Assembly: GCA_900539665.1 (NCBI GenBank)
Contig: UQCV01000018.1
Location: 1-33,403, forward strand
DNA: 33,403 bases
Direction of reading: 5' to 3'
From: an uncultured Succinivibrionaceae bacterium
GTDB taxonomy: Bacteria; Pseudomonadota; Gammaproteobacteria; Enterobacterales; Succinivibrionaceae
Each line of letters starts with the position of its first letter. The stretch's first letter is position 1. Under the pieces are notes generated by a model. The model saw only the letters and a list, made by a program, of their open reading frames with translations. It was not told where the DNA came from and searched no databases. The translations under genes were made by a program, and so were the position numbers. Shown piece by piece: positions 15,361-23,389 of this stretch.

Positions 15361-16386
15361 ATGACTTTTATAAATTCAACTTTAAAGGCTAATACAAACC
15401 ACGTTATGTCGGAATTCACTCCCAATTGGACACTAAAACTCCTTGTCTTAACACTTATATTTTTTCTTACGCCTTCAATGGTGTTAGCTAATGATAAATT
15501 TGATACAAAAGCTTCACCATCTTCCAAGGCTAGTACGCCAATTTGCCAAAAGATAGTTACTTTAACTCCGGAGTTAACTGAAATTACCGCAGCTATTGTT
15601 CCCCAAGAATATTTAGTAGGGACAGACCTATACAGCAACTATCCAGCATTTACGCAAAAGCTACCTAAAGTAGCCGACTATTACACTATTTATCGAGAAA
15701 AAATATTACAGCTTAAATACGATTGTATCTTTGCCGGCCCCGACTTTAACACCTTAGCTTTAAAAACCACCGCCGTAAAACTTCCAGGACACCTTTACAC
15801 CTTTAGTTTACGTAGCTCAGACAATCTTTTAGCAACCATTGATCAAATTGCCAAATTAACCGGTTTTTCAGTAGCCCCGGCCACACAAAAACTAAAAGAC
15901 TCCATAAAAAAGGCCTTGCTAAATCCCCACATTCAACAAGATCTACCTCACGTAGCTTCAGCTATACAAAGCCGTCAAGAGTTCCCCCCGACTACCGAGA
16001 GCCAAACTATCGACAAACAAACTACCAACAGCAACGACAGTGGGAAACTCCCTAAAATTGCTATATTAATTTGGGAACGCCCACTTACAGTTGTAGGTCA
16101 AGGCAATCACTTACATGAATTTATTAAGTTATGCGGAGGAGCAAACGCTTTTGGTGACTTAAGTGGCTTTCCTAGCATTTCCTTAGAACAACTGCACACG
16201 AGGCAGGTAGACCTTATTTTAAATCTAAGCGAAATTCCTAAAACCGCTTCTCATATTAAGCTCACCCCTACCAACATCAAAGAAGTATCATTTTCAAACC
16301 CTGATCTATTAATGCGCCTTACCCCACGTGCCATTACAATCGGTTTACCAGAGCTGTGCACGTTGCTTGAACAGCACAAGCAATAA
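15361..16386 (+). CDS. btuF: Periplasmic vitamin B12-binding protein (BtuF-like)
   Basis: 341 aa from the ATG at 15361, which has AGGAG 8 nt upstream; an internal ATG at 15406 is possible. A signal peptide is visible (hydrophobic LLVLTLIFFL, ending near SMVLA). The N-lobe begins KIVTLTPELTEITAAI and GTDLYSNYP, as in BtuF. The C-lobe has WERPLTVVGQGNHLHEFIKLCGGANAFGDL, then ISLEQLHTRQVDLIL and FSNPDLLMRLTPRAI. It is longer than E. coli BtuF (266 aa), mainly from a Gln/Thr/Ser-rich insert around residues 195-235 between the lobes. It should deliver cobalamin or cobinamide to BtuCD, but no permease or ATPase gene is in the window. The IS605-type element starts about 40 bp after its stop. Confidence 0.85.
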   Translation: MTFINSTLKANTNHVMSEFTPNWTLKLLVLTLIFFLTPSMVLANDKFDTKASPSSKASTPICQKIVTLTPELTEITAAIVPQEYLVGTDLYSNYPAFTQKLPKVADYYTIYREKILQLKYDCIFAGPDFNTLALKTTAVKLPGHLYTFSLRSSDNLLATIDQIAKLTGFSVAPATQKLKDSIKKALLNPHIQQDLPHVASAIQSRQEFPPTTESQTIDKQTTNSNDSGKLPKIAILIWERPLTVVGQGNHLHEFIKLCGGANAFGDLSGFPSISLEQLHTRQVDLILNLSEIPKTASHIKLTPTNIKEVSFSNPDLLMRLTPRAITIGLPELCTLLEQHKQ

Positions 16387-16438
16387 GTTGGTTCACTGTA
16401 TAATTGAAATAGTTTTCGTTATAAATTGCGGCGTAAAA

Positions 16439-16458
16439 CCCACACGCTTGCGTGTGGG
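16439..16458 (+). repeat. Left-end hairpin of the IS605-type element
   Basis: CCCACACG (16439-16446) and CGTGTGGG (16451-16458) form a perfect 8-bp stem with loop CTTG, the type of single-strand hairpin TnpA binds at the left end. Confidence 0.75.
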
Positions 16459-16616
16459 ATGAAAGCTGCTTTTTATGAAAAACTATATTTCTATTACTTG
16501 ATATTAGCAGGCAATATATATAATATACGTAAACGACACAAAGTTCAAAATGAGCAGGTAACAAAAGAATTAGTAAATAACATAGGTCGAGAAGAACTTT
16601 TGATGAAATTCGTTCT

Positions 16617-16757
16617 ATGAAAAGTGCTGTGTCGAGAATAGCGTATCCTCGGTATCTCAAGGCTGTTAGAGTAACACTTGTAAGTCTTGGTTTTGATAAA
16701 GAGTGGGTAAACACTGATTTTAGAGATACGTTAGAGGCACAGTATTTGGAGGGGTAA
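16617..16757 (+). CDS. Small ORF of the IS605-type element, unknown (46 aa), possibly the 3' part of a broken gene
   Basis: MKSAVSRIAYPRYLKAVR is the start of a 46-aa product rich in basic residues and ending LEAQYLEG. Its ATG overlaps the TGA of an upstream frame (16426-16620) in an ATGA. One base shift near 16597 would join the two frames into a protein of about 90 aa, which fits the decay seen in the rest of the element. A GGAGGGG within its last codons can serve as the ribosome site of the next ORF, whose ATG is 2 nt after this stop. I do not recognise the family. Coding status is uncertain. Confidence 0.4.
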   Translation: MKSAVSRIAYPRYLKAVRVTLVSLGFDKEWVNTDFRDTLEAQYLEG

Positions 16758-16759
16758 TC

Positions 16760-16957
16760 ATGGCCCGACCAAAATCAATAATGTACAGATTAACATTTCC
16801 ATTCCTTCCGTGTGGAAAAAAACAGCTTAAAAACCTTGCCCGTATCTATTGTGTCGAAGAAGGAACTACTATTACCTTTTTTGACCTAATGCGCAGAGGT
16901 ATTCAGGAAAAATATCAGTTAGGAGAAACAGATGATGAGCGAGGAACAATATCATAG
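16760..16957 (+). CDS. Small basic ORF upstream of tnpA, possible ribbon-helix-helix protein (65 aa)
   Basis: 65 aa starting MARPKSIMYRLTF, with a helical C-terminal stretch ITFFDLMRRGIQEKYQLGE. A basic start with one beta-like segment and two helices loosely recalls CopG/Arc-type ribbon-helix-helix regulators, but no motif is decisive. It has a strong ribosome site (GGAGGGG) 5 nt before the ATG. Its end overlaps the start of the tnpA frame by about 25 nt, so the two would be co-translated. Such an ORF is not part of the standard two-gene IS605 layout. It could be an accessory regulator of transposition, or decayed sequence. Confidence 0.5.
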   Translation: MARPKSIMYRLTFPFLPCGKKQLKNLARIYCVEEGTTITFFDLMRRGIQEKYQLGETDDERGTIS

Positions 16958-17253
16958 TGCTTCGCTTTGTAAATATCTGCAATCAGTACTGATACATAAT
17001 CAAAGCATTGGAAGTGAGGCCAGACCATATACATATATTTGTAGATTGTCCACAGACAGTTGCCCCTTGCGATATAGTAAGAACATTGAAAAGTATCAGT
17101 GCAATTGAAATGTTCAAGGCATATCCACAATTAAAGCAGTTCTACTCTCGTTGTGGAGTATTATGGTCAAGATGGTATTTTGTATCTACCGTAGGTCATA
17201 TATGTGAAGCTACAGTAAAGAAATACATCGAGGAACAGAAAAATCAAGAGTGA
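16932..17253 (+). pseudogene. tnpA: IS200/IS605 transposase TnpA, internally deleted and frameshifted
   Basis: TnpA is the HUH-type single-strand transposase (Y1). The N-terminal piece, in the frame starting 16932, reads SEEQYHSASLCKYLQ, matching the usual start of this family. The frame then runs out of homology. The C-terminal part, in another frame from 17008, reads LEVRPDHIHIFVDCP, carrying the metal-binding HIH motif. It continues with ILWS-like VLWSRWYF and ends VKKYIEEQ, where the tyrosine is the catalytic residue. About 40 residues between the N-terminal strand and the HUH strand are missing, and the two parts are in different frames, so no full enzyme can be made. A TTG could start an 81-aa C-terminal fragment. 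Confidence 0.85.
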
Positions 17254-17272
17254 CGAAGAATACAAGAAACTT

Positions 17273-18857
17273 TTGAAACAATATCATAAACTTTCTGACA
17301 GGCATATCTTAGTTGTAGAAACTGATATGCCTTATCCTGATGTTCTGAAAGTCGTGGCTCTTTCTGATAAAATCCGCAAAGCTGGCAACGAGCTTGTTAG
17401 TCTTACGAGAAAGAATTACGACCAGCTCATGCGTACCAAGAAATATCGTAAACTACTAAAACTGTACGGCAATACTGAGGATAAGAACAAACGTAAAGCT
17501 CTCGCGAGTCAGCTCAATGATATGCAGAAATCTTATAATGTTACATGGGATTTTGGCAGGATATCTATGATTCCTATAGGCAAGAAATACAGTATAGATG
17601 CGGTGTTTGCTCTTGCAAAAGCCGAAGATATATGGCGGGGTATGGAAAAATGCCTTTATGGTAACGGTAAGACCACACATTTCTCAAAATACGGAAAATT
17701 ACCATGTATAAGAGCAAAACAGATAAATCGTGGCATTCCGATGTTTGTTGAGGATGGTAAACTTCGATTCAAACTTAGAAAAATGCAATTCGGGATTCAA
17801 GTCAACGACAATTTTCAGTCTGATGAAGCTAACGCCGTTTTGTCTTATCTTGAAAATCCTGACAAGATGGATGCTGATGCTGTCAATACACTTATAGAAG
17901 AAGCCTGTGGTATAGATACTTAACAGACCTTGCTATGCTACTCTTGTTCCAAGGTTGATAAGAGGTAAATACAGAGTATATCTGCATCTGACAATAGAAG
18001 GTAAAGCTAAGCCTAAATATGATAGATTCGGCAATCCAAGACATAAATATGGTAAAGGCATGATAGGTGCTGATATAGGAACGCAGACAGTTGCCTATAC
18101 TTCTGATACTGAAGTCGGACTGAAGAACCTTTCAGAGCGTGACAACAGCATACAGACTTCTGAACGCAAGGAACGCTTATAAAATCGTGCTATGGACAGG
18201 AGTAGACGAGCAACCAATCCACAAAATTACAATCCTGACGGCACTATCAAGAAAGGTAAAAAGACTTGGAAATATTCTAATCGCTACAAGAAGCAAAAAG
18301 CCAAACACGCTGAATTATGCCGTATAAATGCAGAAAATAGACAGCTTGCAATAAACGAAGATGCTAACTATCTGCGAAGTCTTGGCGATACATTCGTCAC
18401 AGAACCTAAAAATGCAAGCAAGCTCTTGAAACGGGCTAAGAAGACTACTGTTAATAGTAAAGGCAAATTTAATAAGAAAAAGCGCTTTGGCAAATCTATA
18501 AAGAATCTTTGTCCGTCTGGATTTCAAATTACTGTTGAAAAGAAATTCAAGGTCACAGGTGGCGCATATATAGAAGTTCCGTATAATTATAGGGCCAGCC
18601 AGTACGACCACACGGCAGATGACTACATTAAGAAAAAGCTGTCTGATAGGCTCTACAGACTTCGAGACGGAACATTGGTACAAAGAGATTGGTATTCATC
18701 ATTTTTGCTCTATTGTTACGACTACAGAACGCAGGATATAGACAAAGATAAATGTATTACAGATTTCGGCGAATGCTATAATAAAGAAAAAGCCCTAATC
18801 GCAAGGATTAAGGCCAATAATATCAAAATACTAAACAGTGGAATTAAAGTAGCTTAA
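17273..18857 (+). pseudogene. tnpB: TnpB RNA-guided nuclease, inactivated by a frameshift and a stop codon
   Basis: The three pieces together cover a TnpB of about 530 aa. The first frame (17273-17923) begins near HKLSDRHILVVETDMPYPDV and includes the helical N-terminal domain. A one-base frameshift near 17915-17923 moves to the frame RPCYATLVPRLIRGKYRVYL. RuvC-I is GADIGTQTVAY (Asp). An in-frame TAA at 18180-18182 then interrupts the gene. RuvC-II is in FVTEPKN (Glu), followed by the KKKRFGKSIKN helix. RuvC-III is in VQRDWYSSFLL (Asp). The usual two-CxxC zinc finger between RuvC-II and RuvC-III is replaced by ASQYDHTADDYIKKKLSDR, a known zinc-less variant. It probably began upstream, overlapping the end of tnpA; no ATG is visible. 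Confidence 0.85.
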
Positions 18858-19050
18858 CAACTAAATATTAGGAAGATTAACTGTACTTCCTTGTCGTAAG
18901 ACAGAAATTTACCGCTAATGTGGTCGTAGGACTCTTTGGTAATGAAAGTCCTAATTCAAACAGATTTACACTTGTAACTCCAAAGCCTGAAAATGGTGTA
19001 CGATTACAAGCTACACTTGGCAATCAGAACCCCACGGGCTTGCCCGTGGG
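18858..19050 (+). ncRNA. Candidate omega (guide) RNA scaffold and right-end hairpin
   Basis: Non-coding DNA between the tnpB stop and the right end, where TnpB guide RNAs are normally encoded. It has short stems GGAAG/CTTCC (near 18870-18891) and GGACT/AGTCC (near 18930-18952). It ends in the 9-bp right-end hairpin CCCACGGGC/GCCCGTGGG (19031-19050). A guide segment would be read from the flank just after the element, about 19055 onward. An overlapping open frame (18920-19192) is not credible as a gene. Confidence 0.45.
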
Positions 19051-19110
19051 AGCAGTCAGAATACCACCAAACCACAAGCAAAATGTTTTTTGTATTTTAA
19101 GGAGTTATCT

Positions 19111-19836
19111 ATGGCTACCCTTGATTTTTCAAACATCAAAGATAAACTCAAAGCTGAATATGATCGTCGCGCCCAAGAAGAAGCGCGAGTAGCAGCCGAA
19201 GCACAAAAACTTGCCTCGCGGGAAAAATTTAACCCTGATGCAATTGATAATGAAGCTCCCGAAGATAAAGTCGATTTTGCCGCCACTATGAGAAGCGCTG
19301 GGGTAAAAAAAATCTACCAAGACAAAGTGGCCACTAAAAAGCCAATTATGGATCCAAAAATCTCAGCTGTTTTAAAAGAGATGACTGAAGACGAAAAAAA
19401 AGAAGATGATATTGATTTCTTTTCAACAGCTAAGATGCAATTTGTAGAACCACTTGATTCTATTTCTTGGAAAGTCCCAGGATTACAATACGGTGTACTT
19501 CGAAAACTAAAGGCCGGCGAATACATGCCTCAAGCCGTCCTAGATCTACATAATCACACCATCGAACAGGCATACGTAAAAACTCGTAAATTCATTTTAA
19601 GAGCTTACCAACGTAGCAACCGTTGCATTCTTATCGTTCATGGCAAAGGAGAATTTTCAACCCCTAAGGCCTTACTTAAAAGCTATGTGGCCCATTGGTT
19701 AAAGCAGATGCCTGAAGTATTAGGCTACTGTACGGCTATGCCATACCACGGAGATAAAGGTGCCACCTACGTTTTAATTAAAAAAGGTCTTGAAGATAGT
19801 AATGAAACTAGAGAACGCCTTGCTAGCCGTAGGTAA
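19111..19836 (+). CDS. smrA: SmrA-like Smr-domain endonuclease
   Basis: 241 aa. The C-terminal two thirds resemble E. coli SmrA (YdaL, 187 aa): LQYGVLRKLKAGEY, the Smr domain start LDLHNHT (144-150), VHGKG (176-180), LLKSYVAHWLKQMPEV and YHGDKGATYVL (212-222). Smr domains are nucleases acting on nucleic-acid structures. Here the DLH motif is intact, whereas E. coli SmrA reads LNLLRQ at this place. The first 115 residues are a charged helical extension (Lys/Glu/Asp-rich) with no recognised domain. Start: ATG with AAGGAG 8 nt upstream. The right end of the IS605-type element is only about 50-60 bp upstream, so the original promoter may have been displaced. Confidence 0.85.
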   Translation: MATLDFSNIKDKLKAEYDRRAQEEARVAAEAQKLASREKFNPDAIDNEAPEDKVDFAATMRSAGVKKIYQDKVATKKPIMDPKISAVLKEMTEDEKKEDDIDFFSTAKMQFVEPLDSISWKVPGLQYGVLRKLKAGEYMPQAVLDLHNHTIEQAYVKTRKFILRAYQRSNRCILIVHGKGEFSTPKALLKSYVAHWLKQMPEVLGYCTAMPYHGDKGATYVLIKKGLEDSNETRERLASRR

Positions 19837-19916
19837 TTAGAGCAACACCAACCACATAAACCTAATGAGTTAGTCTAAATAGCTAGTCAAGTTGCAAACA
19901 AGTCAGGCCAACTTGG

Positions 19917-20426
19917 CTAAACAAGAGCAGAGATATTTCTAGATGCTTCAATAGCATCTACTATATCCAAAGTATGGAGATCAAAAGCTCCACGAGCAAG
20001 ATGCTCACCCGCCAATTCACATTGAGTTTTTTGTCTTTCAAGCGGAGAAAGGTTAGCCATAACTTCTGGGGGAAGGTCTTGCTTCTTTAGAGCTAATGGT
20101 TCTCCATGTAAGCAAAGAGATAGCTCTAAAGAAGCTTGTAATCCAGCATCCACCATATCACCATTGACTGCGGCTAATGAATAATCATCACTAATTGCAT
20201 AGTCTACTCGACCTTTTAAAATTCCTAAACGAAGATATAAATCTTCTTCTTTGTTTTGGGTTTTTACCAAGTCTTGAGCGGTAGCACTGTCGGTTACGTC
20301 TGGGGACAACATAGAAAGTAACAGATTAAAATAGGCACGATCATTACTATGCACTGCGCCGTTAAGCGTAGTACCTAACTGTAGTTCATCAACCAATAAA
20401 TGATTTCTGATCTCAGGTGCAAGCAT
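19917..20426 (-). CDS. Hypothetical protein, possibly VC2046/SO_2500-like
   Basis: 169 aa, acidic, soluble, with no signal peptide or membrane segment. The N-terminal part, LAPEIRNHLLVDELQLGTTL followed by LNGAVHSNDRAYFNLLLSML, recalls a small uncharacterised gammaproteobacterial family (VC2046/SO_2500 type) from memory; this assignment is tentative. The frame opens at a TTG (20438), but the ATG at 20426 has GGGAG 7 nt upstream and is preferred. It converges on smrA with 80 nt between stops, where only a CAAGTTG/CAACTTG stem is seen. The upstream 20427-20629 stretch is very AT-rich and lies between this gene and the divergent tRNA. Confidence 0.7.
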   Translation of the reverse strand: MLAPEIRNHLLVDELQLGTTLNGAVHSNDRAYFNLLLSMLSPDVTDSATAQDLVKTQNKEEDLYLRLGILKGRVDYAISDDYSLAAVNGDMVDAGLQASLELSLCLHGEPLALKKQDLPPEVMANLSPLERQKTQCELAGEHLARGAFDLHTLDIVDAIEASRNISALV

Positions 20427-20629
20427 AGCTACTCCCAATAATTTAACCTAATATCCTTTTATCGGCAGTTCTGAAAAATTTTTTAGTTAAATAACTTTTT
20501 TTGCTTATATTTTGTCCAAAATGGTACTTTTTTAACCATAAAAACAAATAATCCTAAAAAACCTTAAAAATTCCCAAAAAATACTTTTCAAAATAAAAAA
20601 GTATGATATGATATGCCTCGTTCAGACAT

Positions 20630-20714
<85 letters not shown>

Positions 20715-20727
20715 TTTGAACTGCAAG

Positions 20728-20766
20728 AAAGCTTAAATTAGTTCAACTAATTTAAGCTTTTTTTTT
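20728..20766 (+). terminator. Rho-independent terminator of tRNA-Tyr
   Basis: A 14-bp perfect stem (20728-20741 with 20747-20760), loop TTCAA, runs directly into a T-run that continues to 20766. Confidence 0.9.
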
Positions 20767-21189
20767 CTATTCCATTTCTTATTTTCCCTTACTTTTCCAA
20801 GTTTTCCTTTTAACTGCCTAGTTAATGGTTAATGCCCAACCTTAACTCTTGCAATTTCCCCATCCGATATCCTAATCTAGAATCTTAGGTTTTTATGCCA
20901 TAAGCTTGGTTCACTCAAAACAGATCATCCTCTTTTGTTGGTTTATGCTTTATTTTTGTTCAGTTACACGCCAATAAAGGCAAACTTAATTTTATTTGCC
21001 CGCCAACCTCTAACTTTAACCATATCAAGAATGAAAGAACGCCTTATATCATTTATAATTTTTACAAAGCTTGAATTTGCATAAATTACATATAAAGATG
21101 CGACACCCTAAAGGCAGTCATCAAGCCCCAATTTTAATAATAAATATAAAGAATGGCTCGCATTCCATCTGCGACACGGAAAAATCAAC
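20767..21189. other. Gene-free AT-rich region before the response-regulator gene
   Basis: No credible ORF or RNA is seen. It should hold the promoter of the gene at 21190. The octamer TGCGACAC occurs twice in its last 95 bases (near 21098 and 21170), which might be an operator repeat or chance. No -35/-10 pair stands out. Confidence 0.4.
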
Positions 21190-23124
21190 ATGTCAGAAAA
21201 TGTAGCCCTACAAGAGCAAAATCCATTGGTTACCCCAAAGACTCCTTCAGCCCCCCAAAAACCACAGGCTTCCCAGGAATCAACGGATCCCCAAAATACA
21301 GATCCTAAACCAGAGACTCCTTCAGAAACCCCAAAACCACAGGCTTCCCAGGAATCAACAGATCCCCAAAATGCAGATCACAAAGCTGCAGACTCTGTTT
21401 CAGATTTACAAAACTTCTCCACTTTGCGCACCATCTTAGTTGATGATCAACATTCATTTGTAATGATGATGAAAGTTATCCTCAACACCTTAGGCATCTC
21501 AAAGATCGATGTTGCCTCTAGCGCAGACCAAGCTTTAAAAATTTGTCGTAAAAACATTTACGACCTTTATCTATTTGATTACAACCTAGGGGATGGATTA
21601 AATGGGCGTCAACTTATGGAAAAGTTACGCGAGGAAAATCACATTCCATACTACGCCACGGTTTTGATTGTGACAGGCGACAACTCTAGAGCCATGGTTT
21701 TAAGTGCCATTGAACAAGAGCCAGATGACTACGTCATCAAACCTTTCTCGCATTCTCAATTTAAGGCTAGATTAACTCGGGCCATGAATAAGCGCATGGA
21801 GTTAATGCCTTTTTATAAGGCTCAAGCGGAAGGCAACATTGAAGATGAAGTAAAACAACTCGAAAGCCTGATTAGCAACAATACCAAGTACTCTATTTTT
21901 TGTCGTTGCTTGTTAGCAGGCTGCTACATAGAAAAGAAAGACTACAAGTTAGCTCAAGCCACCCTTGAAGAGGGTTTGAGCATGGTTAATTCATGTTTCT
22001 TACATCAAAAGCTCGGAGAACTATTTTACTTAGAAAAGAAGTATGATGATGCCATTGCTCAATTAGAACAAGTCGTAAATAGACATCCGTTTATGACCAG
22101 CGCCTTAAAATATCTCACATACGCCTATACCGATAATAAACAACTCGATATGGCCTTAAAGACCATTAAACACGCTGTTTTAGTTTCACCAATGTCTGTG
22201 ACATTACTACAACTCCAAATTGAAATGGCGATCAAAAACAAAGACTATCTCGCAGCCAGAGATGCTTGTGCCATGCTCCTTGAAGTGAACAAATACTTCC
22301 CTAACGAAGTAGAAAATATGATCGGATGTTTCTCGCAAATGGAATTCCAATTTGCCCAATCTTCAAATGAAGTTATGCACATCTCTAATATCCAAAAGCA
22401 TTTGCGTAACATCACCACAAGATACAAGAAATACACTAATCCTGAATCATTTAATAACAACCTATTTGAATCCATTTATCAAGCACGCATTCAAATAGTT
22501 AAAGGTGAAAACGGTAAGGCAAAACGCGTCTTGTATAAGTGCTACAACGCATGTGAAGAAGATTTAGCTAAAACCTCAAAGGCCATTGTGGAACATATGC
22601 GCATTGGGTTTAACCAACTTGGCGAATACGAAGTATCTGATCATATTGGAAAAATTCTTGAGCAAAATGAAAAACAGAATAAACCAGCTGGACGTAGACT
22701 TTCTAGTTCTTATGAAATATCTTCAGGCCTACTTGATGAATGTGTAAATAGCTATCTTAAAGACCAATCTAATACCGATAGACGCAGTAAGTACTTAGAA
22801 CTCAATAATGCTGGGATTAAAGCGTATAAAGACGGAGACCTCGAAACTGCGTTAACCTACTTTAAAGATGCCCTGAAAAAACTCCCTTCAAATACCAATG
22901 CGCTCCTTAATAAGGTTCAAGTAAATATCGATATCTGTAATAAGCTCGCTAAAAGCGGCGCAAACGATTCAGCAACTAAAACCCGCATTGGGAATATCTT
23001 ATCTGAATCAGACAGCGATCTATCAAGTATCGATGGTTTAGCGCTTTCTCAAGCACAAGCCGAACGTACACATAATCTTCGTTTAGATATCGATCGTTTA
23101 AAACAAAAATTTAAAATGCGCTAA
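21190..23124 (+). CDS. Response regulator with N-terminal receiver and C-terminal TPR repeats
   Basis: 644 aa. Residues 1-70 are a Pro/Gln/Ser/Thr-rich disordered tail containing a 25-residue tandem duplication. A CheY-like receiver follows (about 80-200): acidic pair Asp85-Asp86, phosphoacceptor Asp130 in LFDYNLGDGLNGRQL, Thr163 region VTGDNSRAM, and Lys184 in YVIKPF. From about 215 to 360 there are TPR-like helices (YLEKKYDDAIAQLEQVV, TDNKQLDMALKTIKHAV). There is a further TPR around 545-580 (GIKAYKDGDLETALTYFKDA) and a coiled C-terminus. There is no DNA-binding or enzymatic output domain, so signalling is probably through protein contacts. TPR-containing receivers of this kind occur in Vibrio and Shewanella relatives; their function is not known to me. 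No partner kinase is adjacent. Confidence 0.88.
   Translation: MSENVALQEQNPLVTPKTPSAPQKPQASQESTDPQNTDPKPETPSETPKPQASQESTDPQNADHKAADSVSDLQNFSTLRTILVDDQHSFVMMMKVILNTLGISKIDVASSADQALKICRKNIYDLYLFDYNLGDGLNGRQLMEKLREENHIPYYATVLIVTGDNSRAMVLSAIEQEPDDYVIKPFSHSQFKARLTRAMNKRMELMPFYKAQAEGNIEDEVKQLESLISNNTKYSIFCRCLLAGCYIEKKDYKLAQATLEEGLSMVNSCFLHQKLGELFYLEKKYDDAIAQLEQVVNRHPFMTSALKYLTYAYTDNKQLDMALKTIKHAVLVSPMSVTLLQLQIEMAIKNKDYLAARDACAMLLEVNKYFPNEVENMIGCFSQMEFQFAQSSNEVMHISNIQKHLRNITTRYKKYTNPESFNNNLFESIYQARIQIVKGENGKAKRVLYKCYNACEEDLAKTSKAIVEHMRIGFNQLGEYEVSDHIGKILEQNEKQNKPAGRRLSSSYEISSGLLDECVNSYLKDQSNTDRRSKYLELNNAGIKAYKDGDLETALTYFKDALKKLPSNTNALLNKVQVNIDICNKLAKSGANDSATKTRIGNILSESDSDLSSIDGLALSQAQAERTHNLRLDIDRLKQKFKMR
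21241..21390 (+). repeat. Two tandem copies of a 75-bp unit in the response-regulator gene
   Basis: Units 21241-21315 and 21316-21390 are strongly similar, most clearly over the stretch starting CCACAGGCTTCCCAGGAATC. The length is exactly 25 codons, so the frame is kept. The peptide repeat is KPQASQESTDPQN within each unit. Recent in-frame duplication of a disordered linker is the simplest reading. Confidence 0.85.
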
Positions 23125-23159
23125 ACTTCCTTCAGCAAGGGAAAAGCAAATTCACCCAA

Positions 23160-23262
23160 TCCCCAAAATCGAGTAGGGATTTCCCCCTCTCACAACACCG
23201 CACGTGCCGTTTGGCATACGGCGTTTCCTGCCGTAATTATGCTAGCTCCTAAGAGCTAGCAT
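23160..23262 (-). mobile_element. 3' end of a group II intron (domains V and VI), remnant
   Basis: On the minus strand a domain V-like hairpin occupies 23224-23195. It has a lower stem ACGCCGTA with TGCGGTGT, a 2-nt CG bulge, an upper stem TGCC/GGCA and tetraloop AAAC. It is followed by a domain VI-like stem, GAGGGG...CCCTACTC, with a likely branch-point A. The 3' end is near 23168 (CTACTCGAT). The 11-bp hairpin at 23238-23262 may be a domain IV residue. No reverse transcriptase ORF remains. The overall pattern is typical of bacterial group II intron 3' ends; the class is not determined. Confidence 0.6.
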
Positions 23263-23389
23263 ACAAACATTTTAAAGGTCCCACCCCCTCAACTGAGAGT
23301 GGATAGAGTCCATATAATTGATGTAAATTTTAAAAATTGGGCCACACCCCAGTAAACCTTTTAAAATATTAACTACCACATCAATTTTT

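Larger units (their letters stand above)
16425..19060 (+). mobile_element. Degenerate IS200/IS605-family element with tnpA and tnpB relics
   Basis: The unit is bounded by a left hairpin (16439-16458) and a right hairpin (19031-19050) that share the CCCAC...GTGGG theme and a CTTG loop sequence. It contains two small ORFs, tnpA with a deletion and frame change, and tnpB with a frameshift and a stop. Boundaries are approximate because IS605 elements make no target duplication. It is inserted between btuF and smrA. Neither transposase is intact, so it can move only if helped in trans. Confidence 0.82.

Noticed and set aside
18920..19192. 90-codon ORF across the right end of the IS605-type element
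   Set aside because: It runs through the right-end hairpin and into smrA out of frame; the region fits a guide-RNA scaffold better.
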